Positions 9,190-17,191 of a DNA stretch of 63,370 bases are shown here, one piece after another (position 1 is the first letter of the stretch; every line of letters begins with the position of its first letter). Source of the stretch: an uncultured Bacteroidia bacterium. Its GTDB lineage: Bacteria; Bacteroidota; Bacteroidia; NS11-12g; UBA955. The notes beneath the pieces are model-generated. The model was not told where the DNA came from and ran no database searches. It saw nothing but the letters and a program-made list of their open reading frames with translations. Both the position numbers and the translations under genes were made by a program. The stretch is from positions 126,726 through 190,095 of the forward strand of contig CALSSY010000004.1 of assembly GCA_943789135.1 (NCBI GenBank), given 5' to 3'.

Positions 9190-10545
9190 ATGCCTAACAT
9201 ATTGGTAATAGACGACGAAGCTCCGATTCGCGAAACGCTAAAGGAGATACTTGAATACGAAAACTTCGATGTAACGCTCGCAGAAAACGGAGAAAAGGGT
9301 TGGCAGTTGATACAAAAAAATGATTTTGACGTGATATTGTGTGACGTCAAAATGCCGGGTATAGATGGTGTTGAACTACTTGAACGCGTACAAGCCGTCA
9401 AGCCTGAAATTCCAATGGTAATGATTTCAGGTCATGGTAATGTTGAAATGGCCATAGAAAGCACCAAAAAAGGAGCCTTTGACTTCATTACGAAACCACC
9501 CGACTTAAATCGTCTGCTTATTACCTTACGAAATGCCATTGATCGGAACAATTTAGTCGTAGAGACGACCCATTTGAAACGGAAGGTTGCAAAAACGTTT
9601 GATATCATTGGCGAAACCCCTGCTATTACAAAAATCAAAGATACCATTGAAAAAGTAGCACCTACGGAAGCACGAGTTCTGATTACAGGTGAGAATGGTA
9701 CCGGTAAAGAATTGGTTGCCCGTTGGCTTCATGAAAGAAGCACAAGAGCGAATCAATCTCTTGTTGAAGTCAATTGTGCATCTATTCCAACAGAACTTAT
9801 CGAAAGTGAATTATTCGGACACGAGAAAGGCAGTTTTACTTCGGCGATAAAACAACGAATAGGTAAATTTGAACAAGCACATGGTGGCACCTTGTTTTTA
9901 GATGAAATTGGAGATATGAGTATGGCCGCACAAGCAAAAGTGCTTCGTGCCATTCAAGAAGGTCGGATTTCTCGTGTTGGCGGCGACAAAGAAATTAAAG
10001 TTGACGTTCGGATAGTTGCGGCTACCAATAAAAATCTTTTGGAAGAAATCGAACAAGGTAGATTCCGTATGGATCTTTATCACCGCTTGTCGGTAATTCT
10101 TATTCACGTGCCAACACTTAATGAACGTGTAGACGATATACCGCTGATTGCCAATAAATTTTTAGATGAAATTTGTGCAGAGAATGGTTTCCCCAGGAAG
10201 GATTTCACCGAAGACGGTTATCAGGCTCTGAAAGACGTTAACTGGACGGGTAACATTCGCGAATTGCGTAACGTAATCGAACGACTTGTGATATTATCTG
10301 GTAAAGAAATCACAGGAGATGATGTTTTCATGTACAGCAATCCTGCTCAAAGAGGTTCGGATCCTTTTGGAGTTGTAGATGATTACCAGACTCTGCAGGA
10401 ATTCCGAGATTGGGCTGAAAAGGTTTTTATTGAACGTAAATTAATTCAGAACCAATGGAATGTTGCAAAGACCGCCTCTGAGATTGACATTCAACGCAGC
10501 CATTTGTACAATAAAATCGATAAATACAGCTTAAAACGCAGATAA
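9190..10545 (+). CDS. NtrC-family response regulator with AAA+ and Fis-type HTH domains
   Basis: 451 residues in three domains. The receiver (1-120) has acidic pocket D8/D9, phosphoacceptor D52 and K102. The AAA+ sigma-54-activator domain (about 138-370) has Walker A GENGTGKE at 167-174 and Walker B TLFLDE at 234-239. A Fis-like helix-turn-helix covers the last ~35 residues. The sigma-54 contact loop, normally GAFTGA, reads GSFTSA at 214-219. I recall similar loops in other Bacteroidota relatives, so contact with sigma-54 is not certain. No histidine kinase is adjacent. The stop overlaps the next gene's ATG (TAATG), implying co-translation with the Sua5-type gene. Confidence 0.93.
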   Translation: MPNILVIDDEAPIRETLKEILEYENFDVTLAENGEKGWQLIQKNDFDVILCDVKMPGIDGVELLERVQAVKPEIPMVMISGHGNVEMAIESTKKGAFDFITKPPDLNRLLITLRNAIDRNNLVVETTHLKRKVAKTFDIIGETPAITKIKDTIEKVAPTEARVLITGENGTGKELVARWLHERSTRANQSLVEVNCASIPTELIESELFGHEKGSFTSAIKQRIGKFEQAHGGTLFLDEIGDMSMAAQAKVLRAIQEGRISRVGGDKEIKVDVRIVAATNKNLLEEIEQGRFRMDLYHRLSVILIHVPTLNERVDDIPLIANKFLDEICAENGFPRKDFTEDGYQALKDVNWTGNIRELRNVIERLVILSGKEITGDDVFMYSNPAQRGSDPFGVVDDYQTLQEFRDWAEKVFIERKLIQNQWNVAKTASEIDIQRSHLYNKIDKYSLKRR

Positions 10546-11510
10546 TGGCGTTTGAAACCATAATCGGTGACCAAATTCTAGTCGCAAAAGATTGGCTTGA
10601 TCGCGATGAATTGGTAGGTATTCCAACAGAAACTGTTTACGGTTTAGCTGGAAATGGATTAAATGTTAAGTCTGTATCCAAAATATTTGAAGCAAAGAAC
10701 CGACCTTATTTTGATCCGTTAATCCTTCATTTTAAAGACATTAATGCGATTAAGACTTGCGTTAGGGAATTTCCTTCGTCAGCGTATAAATTGGCAGCGT
10801 TATTTTGGCCTGGACCTCTCACTTTGATTTTGCCCAAATCTGAAATTGTTCCGGATTTAGTAACGGCGGGAAGCGACGGTGTTGCCGTGCGAGTACCCCA
10901 GCATCCTATTGCGTTAAAATTACTGGAAAAACTACCCTATCCACTGGCTGCGCCATCTGCCAATCCGTTCAAATATGTCAGTCCTACTTGTTCCCAGCAT
11001 GTTTACGATCAACTCCAAACGAAGATTCCGTATATTTTAGAAGGAGGCCCTTCAAAAGTTGGAATTGAGTCTACTATTGTTTCGTTTCTCGATGAGGCAC
11101 CCAAAATTCTGAGGTTAGGTGGAATTCCAACGGAAGAAATTCAAAAATACATCCCTGAGGTTATTGTTGACATTCAACATGCACCAAATTCCAGTGCTAT
11201 TCCCGGACAATTGGCTCATCACTATGCCCCTAAGTGTCAATTAATACCGTTAGATTCCTTTAAGGGTGAAAAATTCCCCAAAGAAATTCCGTTGTTATTG
11301 TTTCATAAATCCAAAACGAAAATTTCTGATTTTGAATATTATCTCTCGGAAAATGGCAATTTAAAGGAAGCTACAAGTTCCTTATTTTCAACACTGCGCG
11401 AATTCGATAAGGCAGGTTTTAAAAAAGTATATTTTGAATGGATGCCCGACGAAGGACTGGGAAAAGCGATTAACGATCGACTTTCCCGTGCTAGCACCAA
11501 GGAAAATTAA
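10545..11510 (+). CDS. L-threonylcarbamoyladenylate synthase (Sua5/TsaC type)
   Basis: Makes threonylcarbamoyl-AMP from threonine, bicarbonate and ATP for the t6A37 modification of ANN-decoding tRNAs. The 321-residue product is the long Sua5 form. The YrdC domain comes first (GIPTETVYGLAG near residue 25, GVAVRVPQHP, PLAAPSANPFKYVSPT). The linker GQLAHHYAPKCQLIPLD follows and leads to the small C-terminal domain. It starts in the TAATG overlap with the response regulator. It converges with the hydrolase gene, whose stop overlaps its end by 4 bp. Confidence 0.93.
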   Translation: MAFETIIGDQILVAKDWLDRDELVGIPTETVYGLAGNGLNVKSVSKIFEAKNRPYFDPLILHFKDINAIKTCVREFPSSAYKLAALFWPGPLTLILPKSEIVPDLVTAGSDGVAVRVPQHPIALKLLEKLPYPLAAPSANPFKYVSPTCSQHVYDQLQTKIPYILEGGPSKVGIESTIVSFLDEAPKILRLGGIPTEEIQKYIPEVIVDIQHAPNSSAIPGQLAHHYAPKCQLIPLDSFKGEKFPKEIPLLLFHKSKTKISDFEYYLSENGNLKEATSSLFSTLREFDKAGFKKVYFEWMPDEGLGKAINDRLSRASTKEN

Positions 11511-12373
11511 GCTATAATTTGATCTTCAGCTTCTTCCTCAAGAAACTCCAAGGTATTATCTAAAACTAACCAAAAGGCATGACTGGCCTGTTCCAAACTT
11601 TTCATCGGGTGGGAAGTGCCAAATGTATGATCTTGATTGGGCACCTTGATAAATATGGCATGCATACAAGACTCGGCTAACTTTTCAGCTTGCAAAATTG
11701 GCACCGCAGAATCATTGGAACCATGAATAATTAAAGCCGGTTTATCCAATTTTTGAGCAGATTTTACAATATCATATAATTCACGATTGGATTCAAATTC
11801 TTCATAAATCATCCAATTCATGGGCATCGCTTGTTGGGTGCGTGCGTTTGTTATATGAGTAATACCGTCTGCTTTCCATTTTTCCTTATCAATATCTCTA
11901 AAAAGATGTTCGTAATTGTTAATGGAAGCCCAAGTCACAATTTTACGGACGTATTGAGGGAAAAGTGCACTAAAAACCCAAACATTACCGCCACCCCTAC
12001 TGTGTCCTATCCAATCCAACTTCTCCGGATGCAAATGATAGGTTTCAGTTGCTTCCTCTTGAATCCAACGGGCGATGGACTCCATATCGCGTAGCTCTTG
12101 ACCGATGGTATTTGCAGCAAACAAATCTAATGCATCAAAGTCGCGTTTATCAACACCGTTGTGCGAATAATTAAATGTTAAGAGAGCACGGTTTTCGGTA
12201 ACCATAAATTCATGGATATGAGGAACAAAACCCCAGTCTTTAAAACCCTTAAAACCATGGCAATAAATGCTAACGCTTAACTTTTCCGAACCCGGCATTT
12301 CGGGTAAAAACAAATCGACGGTCAAATGATGACCGTCGATAGTTGGAATCTGTGTATGTATGATTCGATTCAA
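11507..12373 (-). CDS. Alpha/beta hydrolase, start immediately after tRNA-Leu
   Basis: A serine hydrolase of unknown substrate. Nucleophile in GHSRGGGN, likely acid in HGSNDSAVP and histidine in NQDHTFGTSH, an order typical of the dienelactone hydrolase/peptidase-like group. An ATG at 12418 in this frame would lie inside the tRNA-Leu gene, so I place the start at the TTG at 12373 (MNRIIHTQIPTIDGHH), giving 288 residues. Only one base separates this TTG from the encoded CCA end of the tRNA. No promoter is visible between them, so the gene probably shares the tRNA transcript. A strong hairpin lies inside the early coding region. Confidence 0.8.
   Translation of the reverse strand: MNRIIHTQIPTIDGHHLTVDLFLPEMPGSEKLSVSIYCHGFKGFKDWGFVPHIHEFMVTENRALLTFNYSHNGVDKRDFDALDLFAANTIGQELRDMESIARWIQEEATETYHLHPEKLDWIGHSRGGGNVWVFSALFPQYVRKIVTWASINNYEHLFRDIDKEKWKADGITHITNARTQQAMPMNWMIYEEFESNRELYDIVKSAQKLDKPALIIHGSNDSAVPILQAEKLAESCMHAIFIKVPNQDHTFGTSHPMKSLEQASHAFWLVLDNTLEFLEEEAEDQIIA
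12314..12340 (-). repeat. Perfect 11-bp inverted repeat in early hydrolase coding sequence
   Basis: ATCGACGGTCA (12314-12324), 5-nt loop, TGACCGTCGAT (12330-12340). It codes for the IDGHHLTVD stretch, about 11-20 codons into the hydrolase, 35 nt after the tRNA 3' end. It lacks a U-tract, so it is not a standard terminator. Confidence 0.7.
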
Positions 12374-12374
12374 G

Positions 12375-12461
12375 TGGTGCCCAGGACCGGAGTCGAACCG
12401 GTACGGGTTTAACCCCACTGGTGTTTGAGACCAGCGCGTCTACCAATTCCGCCACCTGGGC
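12375..12461 (-). tRNA. tRNA-Leu (CAA)
   Basis: An 87-nt cloverleaf with long variable arm. The acceptor GCCCAGG pairs with CCTGGGC, followed by discriminator A and an encoded CCA (12377-12375). The anticodon stem CTGGT/ACCAG encloses loop CTCAAAC, so the anticodon is CAA. The T arm is GGTTCGACTCC. Promoter at 12479-12508. Confidence 0.97.
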
Positions 12462-12478
12462 TTCCTTTAAAAGGAATG

Positions 12479-12508
12479 CAAAAATAACACTTTAGAGCAA
12501 ATTAACAA
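12479..12508 (-). promoter_or_regulatory. tRNA-Leu promoter (-33/-7)
   Basis: On the minus strand TTG, exactly 19 bp, TATTTTTG followed by C: a perfect consensus match. The -7 box ends 17 bp before the first tRNA base. It should also drive the hydrolase gene. Confidence 0.85.
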
Positions 12509-12515
12509 TTGATTT

Positions 12516-13028
12516 TTATAATATTTCTGAAGTTTGTTTTCTTGGCCATTCTACTACTTCTAGATTGACCATTTTACCCGATTGAATTTCAAATCGCAAG
12601 GCCGTTCTAACTGCATGAAAGCCATGTAATCCTATAGCTCCAGGATTTAAATGTATCCAATTGTTTTGAGGATCGTGTTTTACCAATAAAATATGTGAGT
12701 GACCACAAATAAAAATATTGGGTCGAGACTTTCTTGCTTCAGATAAAATGCGACTTGGGTATTTCCCAGGTTTACCAGCAATATGCGTCATAAAAATGCG
12801 TAAACCATCTCTTTCAAAATGTTGAAATTCTGGGTAGTATCCGCGGACATCCGTACCATCTACGTTTCCAAATACTCCCATAATAGGCTTTCCTAATTTT
12901 TCAATTTCGAAATGCAAATCTAAATTCAGCCAATCTCCCGCATGCCAAACTTCATCTGCCCATTGCACATGTTTCAAAATCCCTGAATCACAATGCGCGT
13001 GATTATCGCTCAATAATAGAATTTTCAT
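12516..13028 (-). CDS. YfcE/MJ0936-type metallophosphoesterase
   Basis: A 170-residue single-domain calcineurin-like phosphoesterase. All metal-binding motifs are visible in order: LLSDNHAH near the N-terminus, WHAGDW, GVFGNVDG, FMTHIAGK and ICGHSHI. Small proteins of this group act as phosphodiesterases; the natural substrate is unknown. The start overlaps the end of the membrane-protein gene upstream by 26 bp, so it belongs to the long minus-strand run beginning near 22.3 kb. Confidence 0.92.
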   Translation of the reverse strand: MKILLLSDNHAHCDSGILKHVQWADEVWHAGDWLNLDLHFEIEKLGKPIMGVFGNVDGTDVRGYYPEFQHFERDGLRIFMTHIAGKPGKYPSRILSEARKSRPNIFICGHSHILLVKHDPQNNWIHLNPGAIGLHGFHAVRTALRFEIQSGKMVNLEVVEWPRKQTSEIL

Positions 13029-14322
13029 GTTGCGATTTTCTATGCGAAATAAAATGAATGCTTATATAGGCCATAATGGGATAAACCGGTATAAGATAAC
13101 GAGCTGTTCCCACACTCCCGATGGCGAACGCATAAACGAGCATTATTGAAAATAGAAATAACAAGTGGGCATATTGTTTACTCCTTACCCGTATCAATTT
13201 GAAAATAGCCCAAATTAAAATGGCAAACTTCACCAAATTGAAGAAAGCAAAAATGAAAATATACAACCATTCATAAGTAGGTCTACTTTTTGCATTGGGA
13301 TGTCCATTTTTCAACCCAAAAAAACCATTCGTTTGTGGCCAATCCAAAAATACCATCGCGTCGTAGCGCCCTGGGTCTATAAACATCTGCAACATACCCT
13401 TAGCATGTATTTTGAGGTATGATGTCGGATACCTCAAAATTGTAGATGCCGACAACGATTTAAGCAAATTGCCTTTTTCGGGATCAAAATCCGACATGGA
13501 GTTGAGTTGTACAGATTCCATTTGATATAAAGAATCAGTAAAAGCAGTACCGCGTGCTTCTTTCAGGGTTTGATACCGATTGTATTCATAAAAATTTGTC
13601 GTACTAATTGAGGATAAATGCAGTACGCCCCATTTTGAAAGATTATAGAACCCAACTATAATTATGAATCCAATGGGTATTAATAATGCAGTTGGATTAT
13701 ACCCATTAAAAGAAATTTGATTTAAAAACCTAAATCGTTCTATTAATCTATAGTTACCAAAAAATTTGAGTATCAATAAAATAGTTATAGGCCCTAGTAA
13801 AACAATGAATATGGGTTTAATAAGAATTAAAAAACTCAAGATCAAACCAGATTTAAAACTTTGCCTCTTTAAGAAAAAAAGCAACCAACAACAAAGAAGA
13901 AACTGACTGATTATTTCGGGCATTGGAAGAGCTGAATAAAAAAATTGAAGTGGTTGCGTTAACCAAAAAAGCCAGAACCAATTTTCTCTAATTTTAGTTG
14001 CTCTATTTTTAAAAATGGCGATAAGTATTGCGGGTGATATAATTGCGGATACTAGACCTAAAATCTGAATGCCCCAATCGCCGAAAATTTTCATCAATAA
14101 TGGGTATCCTAAAGTTCGTCGTGTTACATACATCCACCTGCCTAAATAAGGGTTTAATTTGATGGAGTCCGAATTAAACCAATACTGCACTGAGCTTTTG
14201 TATTCAAGAGTATCCATTAATTCTTTAGGGTGTAAAAACTGTTGCATACCCGCAAAAACAAGTAGCATCAGGTACACCCAAGAAAAGGGATTTCGATATG
14301 TTTCTTTTAACGAAATAACCAT
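13003..14322 (-). CDS. Multi-spanning membrane protein, GT-C glycosyltransferase-like
   Basis: 439 residues with about ten hydrophobic segments, a large loop after the first segment (about 35-70) and a second hydrophilic stretch near 265-330. The layout (short cytoplasmic N-terminus, one helix, long outer loop, many helices) resembles GT-C transferases that use lipid-linked sugars. No clear catalytic DD/DE pair is seen in the first loop (LMDTLEYKSS is the closest), so the function is inferred from topology only. It overlaps the genes on both sides (16 bp upstream, 26 bp downstream). Confidence 0.6.
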   Translation of the reverse strand: MVISLKETYRNPFSWVYLMLLVFAGMQQFLHPKELMDTLEYKSSVQYWFNSDSIKLNPYLGRWMYVTRRTLGYPLLMKIFGDWGIQILGLVSAIISPAILIAIFKNRATKIRENWFWLFWLTQPLQFFYSALPMPEIISQFLLCCWLLFFLKRQSFKSGLILSFLILIKPIFIVLLGPITILLILKFFGNYRLIERFRFLNQISFNGYNPTALLIPIGFIIIVGFYNLSKWGVLHLSSISTTNFYEYNRYQTLKEARGTAFTDSLYQMESVQLNSMSDFDPEKGNLLKSLSASTILRYPTSYLKIHAKGMLQMFIDPGRYDAMVFLDWPQTNGFFGLKNGHPNAKSRPTYEWLYIFIFAFFNLVKFAILIWAIFKLIRVRSKQYAHLLFLFSIMLVYAFAIGSVGTARYLIPVYPIMAYISIHFISHRKSQHENSIIER

Positions 14323-14831
14323 CTCAACACAACCGCAAAAATGCTCGTAAACAGAAAAATCGCAAACTTAGCTTCGAATAAATTAATTTTATATCCCAAT
14401 ATAGCCAATCCTATGATAACTAATGGCATAAGTAAATTTTCGACTTCCAATGGATATTGAAAATTATATGGATTCTGAGTGGTAAGCACCGGATGCTTCT
14501 CATCTAGGCAGAATCTAACAAGACCATGCAACGGTGTAAAATACAGATAAGCTTTATCGCCTTTTTTAGCCCTATAATAAGTGGGCTCATCCACCTCTAC
14601 GAGCAATACTCTATCGTCTTTATCCGAATTTAATGAATCTTCCACGAGAAGTGCATAAGCCAAATCTTTATTGACCTTTAACTCTTCTGTAAAACTAACT
14701 TGTTTGTGATTATTGGTTATGGTATACACCTTTACCACAGGGGGTAAAATCTCATCGAAGAGATAAACCGCTGAATTCAGAATTAAGAAAATTAAAAACA
14801 GGTTGACAAACCGGGTAATTTTAGTTTCCAT
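14307..14831 (-). CDS. Membrane protein of unknown function
   Basis: 174 residues: an N-terminal membrane segment (about 8-27), an outer soluble domain of ~95 residues (VYTITNNHKQVSFTEELKV onward), then two membrane helices near 133-172. No family recognised. It overlaps the GT-C-like gene by 16 bp and lies 19 bp after the E2 stop, so it may act with that transferase. Confidence 0.6.
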   Translation of the reverse strand: METKITRFVNLFLIFLILNSAVYLFDEILPPVVKVYTITNNHKQVSFTEELKVNKDLAYALLVEDSLNSDKDDRVLLVEVDEPTYYRAKKGDKAYLYFTPLHGLVRFCLDEKHPVLTTQNPYNFQYPLEVENLLMPLVIIGLAILGYKINLFEAKFAIFLFTSIFAVVLRWLFR

Positions 14832-14850
14832 ATCCGGTTTGTCATGACCC

Positions 14851-16212
14851 TTAAATTTCTGTATTTACATCCCACTGTTCGAGATATTCTGCAACTCGCT
14901 TTACAAACATCCCTCCTAAGGCTCCGTCTACCACCCTATGATCGTAGCTATGCGATAATATCATCTTCTGTCGAATGGCAATAACATCACCATGTTCTGT
15001 TTCAATTACGGCAGGCTTCTTCGTAATGGTACCCACAGCCATTATAGCTACTTGAGGTTGATTAATTACGGGTGTTCCAGCTATATTTCCAAATGAACCT
15101 ACGTTGGTTAAGGTGTATGTGCCACCTTGAATATCATCGGGAGTTAATTTATTGTTTCTTGCTCGAACCGCAAAATCATTCACAGCGCGCGTGAGGCCGA
15201 GTAAATTCATAGAATCGGCATTTTTAATAACGGGAACTATCAGATTACCATTATTTTGTGCCACAGCCATACCAATATTGATATTGCGTTTCTTTATGAT
15301 TTTGTCTCCATCAACAGAAACATTAATCATCGGATAATCTTTTATGGCCTTTGCTATGGCCCAAAGGAATATGGGTGTAAAAGTCAAATTTTCACCTTCC
15401 CTCTTTTTGAAACCATCTTTAATTTTATTTCTCCAATTAACCACATTGGTCACGTCTGCTTCTACAAATGAAGTAACATGTGGGCTGGTTTGCATGCTCA
15501 TAACCATATGGTCAGCGATCATTTTACGAACGCGATCCATTTGGATAATCTCATCCCCTGGATTCAAATTAATTGGGCTTGTATGTGCTACGGCTTTGGT
15601 TTGTACTGCATCATTTTGAATCGGTGCAGACACGCTTGTTGCAGCGTTAGTGACACCAGTTGCTGTTTGAACTTCAACGGGAGCTGATTTTCTATTTTGT
15701 AAGTATTTAAGTATATCGGCTTTGGTCACTCGACCTTCCATGCCCGTTCCTTCAATTCTTTCTAATTCTTCAGAACTAACGCCTTCTTGGCTGGCAATAT
15801 TCATTACCAATGGAGAATAAAACCGATTGGATCCTGCTGGCTTTGAAACGGGAGCCGCCTGGGAAATTGATATTGCTTCGTTAATTTGATTTTCAATATT
15901 TTCAACCGCAGTATCGATTTCAACTGTTGTTTCTTCTTTTTTCGGTTCAGCGGTCGCCGCTACCGCAGCTGAATCTGAACTGAACATTGCTATGGCCTCA
16001 CCAACTTTCACGACATCTCCATCTTGAAATAATTGTTGTGTAAGTATACCATCTGCAGGACTTGGAATTTCATTATCTACCTTATCGGTAGCAATTTCCA
16101 CGATGGGTTCATCCTTTTCAATTTTATCACCCACATTTTTAAGCCAACGAATTACAGTTGCTTCGTTAATGCTTTCGCCCATTTTTGGAACGAGAATTGG
16201 ATTTTCTGCCAT
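14851..16212 (-). CDS. Dihydrolipoamide acyltransferase, E2 of a 2-oxoacid dehydrogenase
   Basis: The core acyltransferase of a 2-oxoacid dehydrogenase complex. I start at the ATG at 16212 (MAENPILVPKMGESINEATV), giving 453 residues. The lipoyl domain has K44 in IATDKVDNE; an Ala/Glu/Thr-rich linker, a peripheral-subunit-binding domain (about 133-180, EGTGMEGRVTKADILKYL) and the catalytic domain with DHRVVDGALGG near the C-terminus follow. The MGESI...TDKV lipoyl pattern suits a branched-chain or 2-oxoglutarate type more than classical pyruvate E2, but the E1/E3 genes are not nearby to decide. A -7 box (TAAATTTG) lies at 16234-16241. Confidence 0.9.
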   Translation of the reverse strand: MAENPILVPKMGESINEATVIRWLKNVGDKIEKDEPIVEIATDKVDNEIPSPADGILTQQLFQDGDVVKVGEAIAMFSSDSAAVAATAEPKKEETTVEIDTAVENIENQINEAISISQAAPVSKPAGSNRFYSPLVMNIASQEGVSSEELERIEGTGMEGRVTKADILKYLQNRKSAPVEVQTATGVTNAATSVSAPIQNDAVQTKAVAHTSPINLNPGDEIIQMDRVRKMIADHMVMSMQTSPHVTSFVEADVTNVVNWRNKIKDGFKKREGENLTFTPIFLWAIAKAIKDYPMINVSVDGDKIIKKRNINIGMAVAQNNGNLIVPVIKNADSMNLLGLTRAVNDFAVRARNNKLTPDDIQGGTYTLTNVGSFGNIAGTPVINQPQVAIMAVGTITKKPAVIETEHGDVIAIRQKMILSHSYDHRVVDGALGGMFVKRVAEYLEQWDVNTEI

Positions 16213-16233
16213 AATAAGATGTTGCAAATTTCG

Positions 16234-16241
16234 CAAATTTA
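16234..16241 (-). promoter_or_regulatory. Possible internal -7 promoter box for the E2 gene
   Basis: Reads TAAATTTG on the minus strand, a full match to TAnnTTTG, 21 bp before the E2 ATG, within the gap after the SirB1-like gene. No TTG at the proper distance. Confidence 0.35.
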
Positions 16242-16262
16242 TTGCGAGGTAACAAATGTAAG

Positions 16263-17183
16263 CTAGGATTCCTCAGAATCAACCATGCCTAAGTGTTTCA
16301 TAATATCCAACACATCTCTTTGTTTTTCTGAATCTTGCTGCTCGGAATAAGCAAAATGAAGATTTCTCAAAATGCGTCTAAATATTTCTAAATTATCACA
16401 TGGTTCGTAAAAAGAAGCTTGAGGACTTACTTTAATAACTTTTAAAAAGGCATCTACACTTTCTTTAGTAAAAATTTGACCTTTAGAAAATGCATTTACA
16501 TAAAAATTAACCTTCTCGACATTCCCGACTTTAAGCCTAGAACGATCGTACGTGCCATTCTCATTAGGCGGCGTATTCAGTCTGCAATAGGCTAAAACAA
16601 AATGCTGCGGAAGGTTTACACCAAATAAAGGTAAGCCCAAATCATGCGCTATAGACATGTAAAGTACCGATAATGATATGGGATTGCCCAATTTGGTTTC
16701 CATCACCCTTGTAACAACAGAATTGTCCGGGTTATGGTAGTTCTCATTATTTCCTTTAAACCCATAAGTTTCGAAAAAAATATGATTGAGAATTTGAATT
16801 TGATCTAATGGATTTCTCACACCACCCATTTTAACCCAAGCATCTATTTTAAGTTGATTCAAATGGGCCTTGATCATGCCAATTTTAAGACCAGGATACT
16901 GAACCCTACTTGCCAATACCCATGCTTCTAGAGCTGTCGCCTCATCTTTCTTTTTAAGCCATAAATCGATGTCTTGTAAAAGTGATACCTTTTGATATCT
17001 TTTGATTATTTCTTCTATTCTCTGATTGAGTTCAGGATAATGATTTTCTAACCAAATTTCTTCAAGTTCAGGTATGTAGTATGCCCCCTCATCAATTAAC
17101 TTTTTCTCTACAATATCGACAACTTCAGCATCGGAATCATCCAATAATTTCACCAATGCATGTATATCTTTATTGTTGCTCAA
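16263..17183 (-). CDS. SirB1-like transglutaminase-core protein
   Basis: 306 residues. The first ~100 are helical and HEAT-like (VKLLDDSDAEVVDIVEKKL), and the rest matches the SirB1/transglutaminase-core-2 family (LNHIFFETYGFKGN, TKLGNPISLSVLYMSIAHDLGLP, GVNLPQHFVLAYC). The family's usual catalytic cysteine position is occupied by serine/leucine in ISLSVLY, so it is probably not an active transglutaminase. Its biological role is unknown. It lies 8 bp after topA, in the same direction. Confidence 0.8.
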   Translation of the reverse strand: MSNNKDIHALVKLLDDSDAEVVDIVEKKLIDEGAYYIPELEEIWLENHYPELNQRIEEIIKRYQKVSLLQDIDLWLKKKDEATALEAWVLASRVQYPGLKIGMIKAHLNQLKIDAWVKMGGVRNPLDQIQILNHIFFETYGFKGNNENYHNPDNSVVTRVMETKLGNPISLSVLYMSIAHDLGLPLFGVNLPQHFVLAYCRLNTPPNENGTYDRSRLKVGNVEKVNFYVNAFSKGQIFTKESVDAFLKVIKVSPQASFYEPCDNLEIFRRILRNLHFAYSEQQDSEKQRDVLDIMKHLGMVDSEES

Positions 17184-17191
17184 TTAGATAT

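Noticed and set aside
12270..12455. A 61-codon frame and the long 5' extension of the hydrolase
   Set aside because: Both read through tRNA-Leu; the peptide start MAELVDALVSNTSG is a well-known tRNA-Leu artefact.
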